From assembly GCF_031143425.1 (NCBI RefSeq), contig NC_090438.1:772345138-772409137 (forward strand): 64,000 nucleotides of DNA. The letters are read 5' to 3'. Position numbers and translations under genes: made by a program. The notes beneath the pieces were generated by a model, which was given only the letters and a program-made list of their open reading frames with translations, was not told the origin of the DNA and did not search any database. Within the stretch, counting starts at the first letter, position 1. Each line of letters starts with the position of its first letter. Positions 11,690 through 22,226 of this stretch are shown here, in pieces. This DNA comes from Pleurodeles waltl. Lineage: Eukaryota > Chordata > Amphibia > Caudata > Salamandridae.

Positions 11690-14075
11690 TGAATACACCG
11701 TCATGCCTTTTGGTCTGTGTAATGCTCCAGCAGCATTTCAATTTTTCTTGAATGACGTTCTTAGAGAGTACCTCGACATATTTGCCTTAGTCTACATCGA
11801 TGACATTTTGATCTAATCAGACAATGAAAACGGACATGTCCAACATGTCAAGAAAATTCTTGCAGCCCTTCGAAAACACCATTTATACTGCAAACTAACC
11901 AGGTGTGAGTTTCATGTTACCACAGTTGAGTTTTTAGGGGTTATTCTTACCCCTCAAGGTATGGTGATAGCAGAAAAGAAAGTAAAAGCTGTATCTGATT
12001 GGCCCACCCCAAAGACTGTTTGTGATGTACAATGTTTCCTGGGATTTGCAAATTTTTACCGGAGGTTCATAAATCATTTCTCCCAGACAGTGGCTCCAAT
12101 CACTAAGCTACTAAGAAAGAAAGAAAAGTTTGTATAGTCCCCAGAAGCTGATCAAGCCTTCTCGACTTTGAAGGAAGCTTTCTCCACTACCCCAGTCTTG
12201 ACTCATCCTGATGCGAATCAACCTTTCATAGTGGAAGCTGATGCTTCAGATGTAGCAATAGGAGCCGTCTTATCACAACGAAATAAAGACACTGGTCAAC
12301 TTCATTCTATAGCTTATATGTCTCGGAAGTTGAACGAAGCCGAAAGAACTATGTCATTGCTGAAAAAGAACTTCTGGCGATTTGTGACGCCTTTAAAGAA
12401 TGGAGACATCATTTGTTGGGTGCCAAATACACTGTCACAGTATATACTGACCATCGTAATCTTCAATTCATGAGTTCCGCCAGACTTTTGACCCCTCGGC
12501 AATTACACTGGATGCTTTTTTTGCTGAATTTGATTTTGTAGTAACCTTCCGGCCTGGTAAAGATAATCGCAAGGCTGACGCCTTGTCCCGTCAAGAGACT
12601 ACCATGTTGCCTGCATTTCAAGCCTCCTGAGCTATCATTGCTCCTGGCAAGGTTCTATGTATCATAAAAACTGAAGATTTCTTCGAAGAAATTCACAACT
12701 CTTTCACTGTTGAAAAATGGCAAACATGGGCCCAAGCAGATCCCAAAAGGTCAATCAAGCAAGGTTTACCCTTTCATGATGCTCGTTTGTTCGTACCCAC
12801 TACCAAACTTCGCAAGATAGTGTTTCATTGGTTGCATGTTATACCTACGGCAGGTCACCCAGGTACTCCTAAAACTCTTGAACTGATCTAACGCTATTTT
12901 TGGTGGCCTACCCTAACAAAAGATGTAAAAGCAATGGTAAACAACTGTGAAGTTTGTGCTCGCATTAAAACAAGTCATTCAAAACCAAAAGGGTTGTTAC
13001 ATCCACTTCCAACCCCAAGTCGTCCATGGGAGCACATTTCTTTAGACTTTATTACCGGTCTGCCAGTGGTTCAACAGCATTCAGTAATTCTGGTGGTAGT
13101 AGATAGTCTCACGAAATATGGACATTTCATCGCCTGTAAAAAATTGCCCACTTCTAGTGAATTGGCAACTATTTTACTGAACAGAGTGGTTCGTTATCAT
13201 GGACTGCCAAAGGTTATCCTCTCCGATCGGGGGTAACAATTTTCCTCCAATTTCTGGAAGACATGGTGTAAAACACTCCAAGTGACATCTACGATATCTA
13301 CTAGTCACCATCCTCAAACAGATGGTCAAATGGAGAGACTAAATCAGACTTTGAAACAATACCTACGTGCCTACGCTGAAAAGGCACTTAATTCTTGGAC
13401 ATCTATGCTCTGGTTAGCTGAGTTAGCTTACAATAACTCATTCCACCCTTCTATTGGCGTTACACCCTTTTTTGGTTTATTTGGCTATCATCCCGACACC
13501 TTGCCCATCACAATTCCTCAAGAAAGTTCTCTTACTCCAGCTGTGTCAGAAACCATTCAGCATTTACATCAAACCCAGAAACTGATTCAACAACATTTAG
13601 AAAAAGCCAAACAAAAATATAAAAGGCATTATGAAAAGAAACATTGTGAGGGACCGCAATATCAACCAGGTGACAAAGTGTGGCTTTCCAGAAAACATAT
13701 AGACTTCAAGAAGAAGCACATGTTTAACCCCAAATTCATAGGTCCTTATACTGTCCTTCAGCAAATCAATCTGGTGACCTATAAACTACAATTGCCCAGA
13801 TCCTTACGGATTCATCCAGTGTTCCACACTTCCCTCTTGAAAAAGGCAGTCCAAAAGGTCCACCCTCATCCAGCTCCTGTTCTAGTACAAGGGGAAGAAG
13901 AATACGAAGTCAAGGAAGTGTTGGATTCTAAACTGAGAGGGCGTAATCTATGGTAGTTAATCTCATGGAAAGGTTATGGTCCTGAAAGTAACTCATGGGT
14001 TTCCGCATCCGATGTTCATGCTGCAGTACTTGTGAGACGCTTTCATCATCTTAATCCAAGCAAACCAGGCCCTAG
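11690..14075 (+). pseudogene. Chromovirus pol remnant (RT, RNase H, integrase, chromodomain)
   Basis: The RT starts mid-domain with a [14 protein letters not shown] motif near 11700 and the catalytic VYIDD near 11793. RNase H is at about 12168-12600 ([15 protein letters not shown]), with a frameshift near 12350. The integrase has an HHCC zinc finger (about 12825-12960) and then the catalytic Asp in LDFITG, the Asp in LSDRG and the Glu in QMERLNQ. A GPY-type motif (IGPYTVL) lies near 13740. A chromodomain at about 13897-14058 contains the ISWKGYG...SW core. Stops lie at about 11816, 12135, 12628, 12889, 13235 and 13954. No functional enzyme can be made. Confidence 0.9.
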
Positions 14076-14084
14076 AGCGCGTCT

Positions 14085-14099
14085 GGGAGAGGGCAGTAC
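14085..14099 (+). promoter_or_regulatory. Polypurine tract of the chromovirus
   Basis: GGGAGAGGGCAG sits 3 bases before the 3' LTR start at 14100, where plus-strand DNA synthesis would be primed. Confidence 0.6.
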
Positions 14100-15742
14100 T
14101 GTCAACACCAGAGCAGTACGCGCTCTTTTGGCGACAAAAATGCAAAAACCCAGCACTCTCAAAACAACGTAATTTATGCATCGTGCTGATATGTTGTGGT
14201 TTAACCTTTTGCATTGCAGAGTTCAATCCTGAAAACTTATTTTTAATATGCTTACAAATACTGTTCCTTTGCAATGTATTGCTGCAGGTTTTCAGAGTGT
14301 GTTAGGGTGTGGTCCTTTTTCAGGGCCTTCCAGAGACTTTCCCTGCAACATGCCTGGGCGTGGTTCTGGGCTGGGCCAAGACTCTATAAGAGAGCCAGCC
14401 CAACTCCCAGTGCTCACTATTCTGAGGTCCCAGTGCAGATCAGCAGCTTCTTCCTGAGCTCCTGTCCCGGCGGCCTATTTGGATCTTCCAGTCTTCTGCC
14501 CTTCATCCTTCATTGGTGATCATTGTTCCAGGCGGTAAGACGGTGGTTGGACTAACCCAACACCGTTATTTAGAATTTTCATATTCTTGGTTCGATTCTT
14601 AAATGAGTAACAGATTACTTGCGCGCTACCATTTCTTGACATTTATATGGTAGTTTACAAATAGGCAAGACGCGCGATTTGTTTCATAAAGGTCAGACTT
14701 TGTTATTCATTGCGTGCTACCATTTCTTGACATTGGCATGGTGGCTTAAGAATCGGCAAGACGCGCGATTCGTTTTATGGTGTTTAAACATTGTTGTCCA
14801 TTGCGCGCTACTATTTCTTGACATTTACATGATGTTTTACGAATTGGCAAGGCACGCAACTCGTTTCATGAGGATTTAACTTTGTTGTTTATTGCGTGCT
14901 ACCATTTCTTGACATTTACATGGTGGCTTAAGAATCGGCAAAAGAAGCGCGATTCTTTTAATTGTACTTTGATCTTGTTATTTATTGTGAGCTGTTATTT
15001 CTTGACATGTACATCGTGTTTTACGAATCGGCAAGACGCGCGATTCGATTAATGATGATTTGACTTTGATATTCATTGCGTGCTACCATTTCTTGGTATT
15101 TTACATGGTGACACTCGAATCGGCAAGACGCACGATTCTCTCCTCGAGCTTAATTCATGTTGCTTATTGTTTCCTGAATCCATATTGTGTTATTCATGGT
15201 GCACAATCCTTTTATGGTGTTTTTAATATATCTGCAATATGCACAATTTGTGTTGAAACATTTTAGGAGTACACAGAAGACCAGAGTTTCTAGATGCAAT
15301 ATTGTATGGTCCTAGTATACATTCCCAAAACAGGATTTATATGACTGGTTTAAAATTTTGTCAGAATGTTTTTCTGATTCTCATGTAAAGGAAAGTATTT
15401 GAATGAGAAAGTTTTCATTTAATTCATCTTGATTCCCCTACAGGTATCCGGCCATCTTGAAACTTAGTCATTTTAAACTGAACTCTTAGATTGTTCATGT
15501 TTTCAGAGTGACTAGGCTTAGAATCATAGTCTAGTATTGATTTCAGGAGATATAATTTTCTTATTGTGTGTTCTAACCTTTTTCTTACTACAGGTCTCCT
15601 TCCCAGCTGTTCCCTTCCTAATCCCCTCTTCCCCTCTTGAACTCTCTCAGTCTCTGTGATTTATCTATCAGAGTCTTGGAGCTGTTCAGTGGTGGACGTG
15701 TTGGGAACGTGCACAGACCCCGAGGATCTGGTGACTCTGACA
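14100..15742 (+). repeat. 3' LTR of the chromovirus
   Basis: 1,643 bp, TGTCAACACC to CTCTGACA. The 91-bp tandem units run from 14621 to about 15170. Part of the last unit is missing relative to the 5' LTR, where the text jumps from 'gcttattgt' to 'ttcctgaatcc'. It is followed by CTTAT. Confidence 0.9.
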
Positions 15743-15983
15743 CTTATTACCATCTCCTGACAACAATATTTCATCCATCATTTGCTCCCCCCTATTTTCC
15801 TCTATGCAAGTGTTCTCATTCTTTTTCCCCCCTCCCTTCTCTTCTTGGTCAGAGGGGAGTTCACCGGGGAGGTATCTATGCCTACACTCAGTAACAGACC
15901 TGTTGGCTGTATGCTCGGATGCAATGGATTTGGCTTTTGTCCTTCATGAGCTGGGTTTGTTTCCAAAGGGGGTAGTAACGTAG
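15743..15983 (-). pseudogene. LINE copy B, ORF1 middle fragment between two insertions
   Basis: The minus-strand reading is open from 15983 to about 15802. It is Pro-rich with a basic NSPLTKKRREGGKR stretch, typical of the N-terminal part of LINE ORF1 proteins. The frame joins without a shift to 39004-38938 when the retrovirus and one GTAG copy are removed. Toward 15748 it runs to MMDEILLSG, which continues into the fragment left of the chromovirus. The CTTAT (15743-15747) and GTAG (15980-15983) duplications bound it. Confidence 0.7.
15980..15983. other. Target-site duplication (left) of the retrovirus
   Basis: GTAG here and at 38934-38937 flank the outer LTR ends. Removing one copy restores a continuous LINE ORF1 frame on the minus strand. 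Confidence 0.85.
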
Positions 15984-17071
15984 TGTAGTGAATCCTAGTT
16001 TGTTTTAATGGGATAACAGGAGTTAGCTTAGCCTTTGGCTTGCAGACTCGTGCCCCCATCACCTAGTGACTTTCAACCTACTTAGCTTGCTCTGTCTTAT
16101 CCCATTTAATTATTTAATTATTCTAAGATGGCTGCCTTGTTTATAGTTAGGCCACTTGTTATGAGTTGCATTATCAGTGCCACTGTGCTAAGGCGTCAAG
16201 ATCAAGTGACAAAGACAAACAAACTGTAGATGTTCACATTTAGGGACTTTCCCTCTTCATGCTTTCTAGGGAATTGTTTATATTAATTGCCATCCCAAGC
16301 ATGCCTGTTATCTATTGTTTGGGAACACACCTACGTCAGGGGTCCACGTAGATCTGTATAAATACACCACACTTTAGACAGATAATCAGAGGGATTCCGA
16401 CCAGAGGGCATTGCCACCATCGATGCTGCATGTCGTCTTGACGCCGACTCAGTCTTCGTGTCCCTACGGAGTCTGACATAGAGACCTCATTCCAAGGTAA
16501 CAAGGGTTGGTGGCTCCTCTGATGGACATGGCATTGGCAGGTTAGTTTTAATATACCCAGCTCTCCTGCAGGTGGGAGGTTAGGCCTATCACGATAGGGT
16601 ATCGGGACATATTACACACTTTATGTCTTCTCATGTTATTGCAAGATGGTGGGGTCTTTGTAATAATGACTCTTGTCTTTACAATTCTGTTTCTTGCACT
16701 GTTCATTATCCTAATCATTGCAGCCCATGCAACTTATCGCAGATTGCAGTTGTGTTAAATAAAAACTATTGAAACTTTACTGCATCTTCGTTATTGCCTG
16801 TGTTTGGTTGAGATATGATATATCTGTGAGAAAGGGGTAATCTCCGATTAACCACAACACTCCCTGAGATGTCATACTCTTGAGTCCATACGTAAAGGCT
16901 GCCACAAATCACCTTTTACTATTTGGGTTTTGGTGAGGTGCTGCTAGTGAGCCAGAAAGGTTGAGACGACAGTTGCGACTTGTTGTAGGATAGGCATTGT
17001 CACCTACAAACATAAGTACTGTCATCCTCAAACCAGCAGTCTTGCCTAGACCAAGAGTCCAAACTACGACA
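15984..17071 (+). repeat. 5' LTR of the foamy-like ERV
   Basis: 1,088 bp, TGTAGTGAATCC to CTACGACA. TATAAATA at 16357-16364 is a good TATA box. AATAAA at 16758-16763 gives a poly(A) signal, so R lies between about 16385 and 16785 and U5 is about 290 bp. The 3' LTR at 37835 is about 1.1 kb with scattered differences, so the insertion is older than the Gmr1 copy inside it. Confidence 0.9.
16357..16364 (+). promoter_or_regulatory. TATA box of the ERV LTR
   Basis: TATAAATA, conserved at 38208-38215 in the 3' LTR, about 400 bp upstream of the shared AATAAA. Confidence 0.7.
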
Positions 17072-17090
17072 TGGCGCCACCAACGATGGT
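17072..17090 (+). promoter_or_regulatory. Primer-binding site of the ERV
   Basis: TGGCGCCACCAACGATGG starts directly after the LTR end. The first seven bases are those of tRNA-Lys primer sites, and foamy viruses use tRNA-Lys. The rest fits imperfectly, so the tRNA identity is an inference. Confidence 0.55.
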
Positions 17091-17308
17091 GTTTAGGCAC
17101 TAATTTACGGATACCCCGACTATCACTGTCTCACAGACAACAGGTACCATAAGTACCATTATACGGAGACGTCCGTGGTCTTTGGGAAGATCCTCCTCAG
17201 CTGAAAAGGTAATACCTAATAAGGCTGTAGGTTGTTCGAGCTTGAACTCTTCAAAAAAGGACTTTACTCCCCATTTGGTGTTCCATTTCTCTGACCAATT
17301 TTACAAAT

Positions 17309-18391
17309 ATGGCTGACGCCATAGAAATTTCTGAGAATGCTAGACAAGCATTAACACAACACCTACTAGCGCATGGCTTTACAGATGAGGGCGGGGATTT
17401 TACTCTTATAGTAGAAGCTAATGAAGCCTACCAAACAGAAACATTTTACTGTTGGCTCACCTTTCCTGAGGTGAACCAAAGATCACATACATTCCACACA
17501 TACAAAATTGCAAACATACCTCAACGGTACCAGGCATACCAGTATCATGAAGTACTGCTCACATACCAAGAGCATCAGAACTGGTTTGTGAGACTAGGTC
17601 CTTTAGGTAATGATGGACCAGCGTGGCCTATGTTTGCCACATACACACCTCACCCAGGCATACAAAATATGCCAATGGTAGATCTGCTAAACTTATATAA
17701 TGAGTTAGTAACACTTTATAGACGACTTGTTCAGTTTGTAATGCAAACTTTAAACACAACACCAGCGCGTCTAGCACCACCAGCACCTGGTGGATATCAA
17801 TTGGCTACTGGGATAAATCCACAAACAGTGCATACTATCATGGGTAAAATACCCACAGAACGAGAGAAAATACCGTTCTGGATAGCCCAGAAAACAAATC
17901 AGCTGGAAGCTGTGTTTCCCTATACAGGACCACTGGAAAAACATAGACTTCTCACAATGTGCTTGCCCTTTGGGATGGTTCCCTCTGTGGATGACTGCGC
18001 CACATGGGGTACAGTCTTCGCTGCCATATATACTACTACACATGGTACCCCGCCACTTGCCAATTTACCGGAAGTGTTAGAACAAACACAGAATGAGCAT
18101 GGGCCTGCACCAGCCCTAGATTTGGAGATGAAATTAATGCATAACTTTGACGCAGTTTCCTCAATAATACTCAGTAACATTAAAGGGGAAGCAGTAGTAC
18201 TGGCTATACGTCAGCGTCTCAGAGAAACTCCACAGGTGGGACAGGAGAGACAGCTACCAAAAATAATTTCCGACACCTATACTAGTATAGGACTGGATAG
18301 TTTGGGAGCCAAAGTAAAGAAATTGGAATTACAAAGTACCACCCCTAAGGAAGGTACGAAGCAGGCACAGGAGGGTTCCAAAAAGCGCTAG
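17309..18391 (+). CDS. gag: ERV Gag, intact frame (360 aa)
   Basis: An open frame of 360 codons from ATG 17309, 237 bp after the 5' LTR. It would form the retroviral capsid. About residues 1-150 form a matrix-like part, followed by a Pro/Ala-rich linker (about 150-165) and a helical capsid part (about 170-330). The end is lysine-rich. There is no Cys-His zinc knuckle, unlike most orthoretroviral Gags. A short Arg-rich segment with RGG in another frame at about 18455-18585 may be its displaced C-terminus, comparable to the GR boxes of foamy Gags. It is the only ERV gene still open end to end, though probably truncated at the C-terminus. Family placement comes from the element as a whole. Confidence 0.75.
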   Translation: MADAIEISENARQALTQHLLAHGFTDEGGDFTLIVEANEAYQTETFYCWLTFPEVNQRSHTFHTYKIANIPQRYQAYQYHEVLLTYQEHQNWFVRLGPLGNDGPAWPMFATYTPHPGIQNMPMVDLLNLYNELVTLYRRLVQFVMQTLNTTPARLAPPAPGGYQLATGINPQTVHTIMGKIPTEREKIPFWIAQKTNQLEAVFPYTGPLEKHRLLTMCLPFGMVPSVDDCATWGTVFAAIYTTTHGTPPLANLPEVLEQTQNEHGPAPALDLEMKLMHNFDAVSSIILSNIKGEAVVLAIRQRLRETPQVGQERQLPKIISDTYTSIGLDSLGAKVKKLELQSTTPKEGTKQAQEGSKKR

Positions 18392-18708
18392 GAAAAACAA
18401 AAATAATTTAAAGATGGATGAAATAAGAGAGCTGATTCTCCACACCTGGAGAACCCAGAAAGGAGATACAATCTCAGAGATATGGAAAGTATAAAAACTC
18501 CTGAAAGATATACTGATTCACGTCCCTCTCGTTCCTTTCAGGACGCACCGGATAGACATAGCAAGAGAGGGGGCCGTCCTGATTGATGTCCTGAATACGT
18601 GAAACAAAAGAAAGACTCACCACAGACTACAGTTAAAAAAAGAAGAAAAGACTCTGCAGCAAAAGCCACAGTTTAAAAAGAAAAAGGTGGCAGCACTGTC
18701 AGTTAAAA
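18392..18708 (+). pseudogene. Frameshifted Gag C-terminus
   Basis: No long frame. One frame reads an Arg/Ser/Pro-rich stretch with SRPSRSFQD and KRGGRPD up to a TGA near 18586. This composition suits a nucleic-acid-binding Gag tail lost by frameshift. Lys-rich codons follow up to the protease frame. Confidence 0.4.
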
Positions 18709-18912
18709 ATGCCAGTACACTTGAGAACATTGCTGAAGAACAAGACGTGGGCAGTGACACTGTTAGACAGCGCAGCAGAGGTCACGATATTTCGCCAGAG
18801 TCTGAAAGATCATCTGGATGTGACAGCAACTAGCAATTTTATTTCGGTTGAGACTGAGGACGGCAGCGTTCTCCCACCCGATAGGGTTCATGATTTAAAG
18901 ATTCAAATTTAG
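18709..18912 (+). pseudogene. ERV protease remnant
   Basis: A 67-codon frame with LLDSAAEVTIF, the aspartic protease active-site segment, at 18760-18792. The catalytic Asp is codon 18766-18768. The usual Asp-Ser/Thr-Gly is Asp-Ser-Ala here (GCA at 18772), which should abolish or cripple activity. The frame stops at 18910-18912, before the second half of the fold. Confidence 0.65.
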
Positions 18913-20300
18913 GGAGACATAGAACATACCATTGGTGTGATATTCTGGGATGAACTTAATAGTGATACCCTATTGGCCGAGAGAGACTGGCCACCCGAGC
19001 ACGTCCGTAAGCTCCCACATGGGGAAGATGTCATTTTGCCTTCTTTCTCCAATCTTATTCCAGAAGCGTAAAAACAAGCCTATGCTGTCAAATGGGCTTC
19101 AGCGCAGGCACCGCGTTATACCGGAATCATGTAGGTTGGGACAAGGATTCTCCTTGTCATGTAATTCCTATTAGGTCTACACTCCAACCTCAGCCACAAT
19201 ATCCTGTTAAACATGAAGCAAAAGCTCCGGTGAGGGAGATCCTCACTCAGCTCGAGTACCAGGGAGTAATTGAGCCCTGTACGTCTGCAATGAATAACCC
19301 GCTATTCCCCGTTGCAAATCCAGACCATTCCTATCGAATAGTTATAGATTACAGACATTTAAATAGTCATACACATACATATGCTATACAAAATTCACAT
19401 AGCACAGCACTAATAAACAATATAGTGCGTAAAAAATATAAAACGTTGGATATTTTCAATGGGTTTTTTTCTGCCAGAACTTAGCACATGAAAGTCGGGA
19501 CCTGAGTAAATTCTCATTTGGCTCACAAAAACGCTTTTGCCGTTTTCCCCAAGGCTATAAGAACAGCCCAGGGCTGTTTTCAGCCCGTGTGACATCAATA
19601 TTACATGATATTGAGCCCGAGGCGTTATCCTACGTGGATGACATATCTCATGGATATGACGACCTCAACATTCATCTTGTAAGGGTCAATCGGATCATTT
19701 TGGGATTTGAAAGCCTCAGTTACAAATGTAACTTTAAGAAAAGTAAGGATTGCCTTTCTCAGTGTATTGTTCCTGGGATACGAGCTATCGAACGAGGGGA
19801 AGAGCCTGGTCCCGCGCTTTCTAGAAAAATTGCACCCTCCTAACACTCTCAAGAAACTACAGTTATTACTAGGTTTCTTCGACTTTGGCAGAACATACGT
19901 TCCAGATTATGCACAGCGTATCAAGCCACTTTATGACTTGATACTGCCAAAATTTTATACCAGACACTGGACAGTTGAACACACACATCCTTAGGGAATA
20001 GCAACAGGAAATGCTAGAAGCTAAACACTTGCACACACGTGACAATAAAACAAATTTGGTCATCAGAATAATTGCTGGTGCTATTGGATTTACTTATGTC
20101 ACCTTCAATGAAGGCAACACAGTACCCATTGCATATAAATCACATTTATACTCAAATGCAGAACAACGTTTTGCACCTACAAAAAAAGATTCTGACTGCA
20201 GTTTAAATGGCTGTCATAAAGGAGAGGCCACTTGCCCAAGGGAAACGCATTAGTGTCATTACCCGGTGCCTGCCTTGGAGGCTGTCACCAAAGCAAGCGT
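18913..20300 (+). pseudogene. ERV reverse transcriptase remnant
   Basis: RT pieces lie in several frames. At 19200-19484 are EILTQLEYQGVIEPC, then a YRIVIDYRHLN block, then TLDIFNGFF with the first catalytic Asp. At 19589-19760 is YVDD (19631-19642) with the downstream primer-grip region. At 19835-19980 is the connection (LLLGFFDFGRTYVPDYA). YVDD followed by ISHG suits the foamy lineage. Frameshifts and stops between the pieces show long inactivity. Confidence 0.8.
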
Positions 20301-20439
20301 TCCCAACACTAAAGCATTACATCCACGTTGGATACAGTGGGCAACCTCCCTGACCGCCACTGATGTTGATTACATCTTTGATCCAAAACTTCAGACACAA
20401 GAGTTTCTCCAGTACAAACAGGAGTAACCCGCTCCTCTA

Positions 20440-20910
20440 AATATCTTGCCACTTGACAGATATCATACTGTCATCTACACTGATGGTTCAGCACAACCAG
20501 CTGTAGGTACTAAACATCAATACTCGTCCGCTTGCGCAGCCGTGAGCGGAGTGCTGGAGTCTTTCACCCTCACAACACCTACACGCAGACCCTAGGGGAC
20601 TGCACAGCTCAGTTGGCTGAACTTAAAGCTCATATTAGCACTAGAACACACAGAGCCAGGAAGGCTGACTTTAATAGTCTGCGACTCATACTACTGCATC
20701 CAGTCATACAATGATTATCTTAATCATTGGAAGCTGAACGGGTTTAGAGGTCCAAAGGGAACACCATAAAACACAAAACATTGTGGGGGAGGGTGGCTGA
20801 ACTTAAGGATAAGCTACCGTGTGTCCATGTAGTACATACATTGGGCTACCAACGTGTAGGAGTACACGTTACCGGCAACACTTTGGCTGATGAAGCAGCC
20901 AAATCTGCAG
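20440..20910 (+). pseudogene. ERV RNase H remnant
   Basis: IYTDGSA near 20472-20492 carries the first catalytic Asp, and AELKAHI near 20611 the Glu. A CDSYY segment in another frame near 20680 carries the next Asp. HVTGNTLADEAAKSA near 20866-20910 is the C-terminal Asp region. At least two frame changes are needed to read it. Confidence 0.7.
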
Positions 20911-22157
20911 AAGCTACGGCTTCTGTGGCTGCAGTGACTCGTTCACAAACGAGATTGGATAATGAAATACAGACTGCCGTAAAAGCTTTGGCTGAAGGCA
21001 AGCCTCTCCCGAAAGGATACCCTACAAATTATTCTTACCACATCAGTGCACAGAATATTGCCTATGCAACAGTTTCTGGGGTTGGAGATCAAGTGATCCC
21101 CAACGAAGACCAGAGATTAGATCTAGTGAAAGTAGCGCATGAGGGTGTCGCTTCTGCACATGCTGGTATTTCGGCCACAATAACACTCTTACAGAAATGC
21201 TTCTGGTGACCTGGTCTATGCAGACGGACAAAAAAGTACATCCTTTGTTGTGACATTTGCCAGCAAATAAAGGGCTCCAATATCAAACGCCCACCACAGA
21301 CATCCCTCTTAGTGTCCAGCAGGCCACTACAATGTGTGTACCTGGACCATTGCGGTCCACTCCAACCTGATGGTGCATGCAAATACATCTTAGTCGCTGT
21401 AGATTCTTGTTCTAGATTCCTGTGGGTATGGCTGCAGCGGTCGGCTGACGCTCAAACTGTTATAAAAGACTTGCTGATCCTTATCGGTACATATGCAGTT
21501 GCAGCATTCCATTCAGACCAGGGCCCTGCATTTGCCTCTAAGGCATTCAAGGACACCATGGAGACGATGGGTGTTGAACTCCATTACTCCTCACCATACC
21601 ATCCCGAGGGAAATTTGGTTGTGGAGAGGCAGAACCATGATCTAAAGCAGTCCTTAACAGCTCGAGTATTAGGTTCAGGCCGCAGTTGGCTTCATCACCT
21701 ATATGGGGTCCAGAGAGCACTGAATAATCTGCCAAGAAAGTCCTTGGGGGGACGCACTCCTTATGAGGTTCTCTTTGGGATACCTATGAATGTCCCAAAT
21801 CTTGATGGCTCTGGTTTGGTGGCAGCAGAAACACCATTTGACATAAATGAACGTCTCACTGTCTTACAGGAGCTTCAGCAATTTCGTGATGATAAATCAT
21901 GCACCAGTGCTGCCACCTTAGGAATAAGGGATTTACCAAAAACTTCAACTGGCTGGATTCCTAAAGTTGGGGATCTGGTTCGTGAGAAGATCGCTGTGAA
22001 GAAAGAATTCGGTCAATCATACAGAGCACCTGTCCCGGTACTGGGAATTCACGGTACGAGAACTGTCATCTTACCACCACTGCCTGGTTCCAGAACAAAC
22101 AGATTAATTTCCATTGATGACGTCAAGCTTCACTATGTGGCCGATCCTTCTCAGTAG
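20911..22157 (+). pseudogene. ERV integrase, one in-frame stop
   Basis: The frame is open from 20781 to 21206, has a TGA at 21207-21209, then continues in the same frame to a TAG at 22155-22157. The zinc finger (H...H before the stop, CCDIC after it) is split by the stop. The catalytic core has Asp at 21345-21347, Asp at 21516-21518 and Glu at 21624-21626, a D-35-E spacing. The C-terminal SH3-like part ends near 22130. Apart from the TGA it is the best preserved pol domain. It would have inserted viral DNA with a 4-bp stagger. Confidence 0.85.
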
Positions 22158-22226
22158 ACCAAGAGGTCCCTTGGGTAATCCCGATCCCCTCTCACTACCC
22201 AACAGGACATACCTCTATATAGTAGA

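Larger units (their letters stand above)
9048..15742 (+). mobile_element. Chromovirus (Ty3/gypsy with chromodomain), defective
   Basis: A 6,695-bp LTR retrotransposon with LTRs at 9048-10742 and 14100-15742, flanked by the 5-bp duplication CTTAT. The internal region runs gag, (deletion), RT, RNase H, integrase, chromodomain, the order of vertebrate chromoviruses such as the sushi-ichi group. The coding part is broken by at least eight stops, one frameshift and loss of everything between capsid and the middle of RT. It lies inside ORF1 of the minus-strand LINE. Confidence 0.9.
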
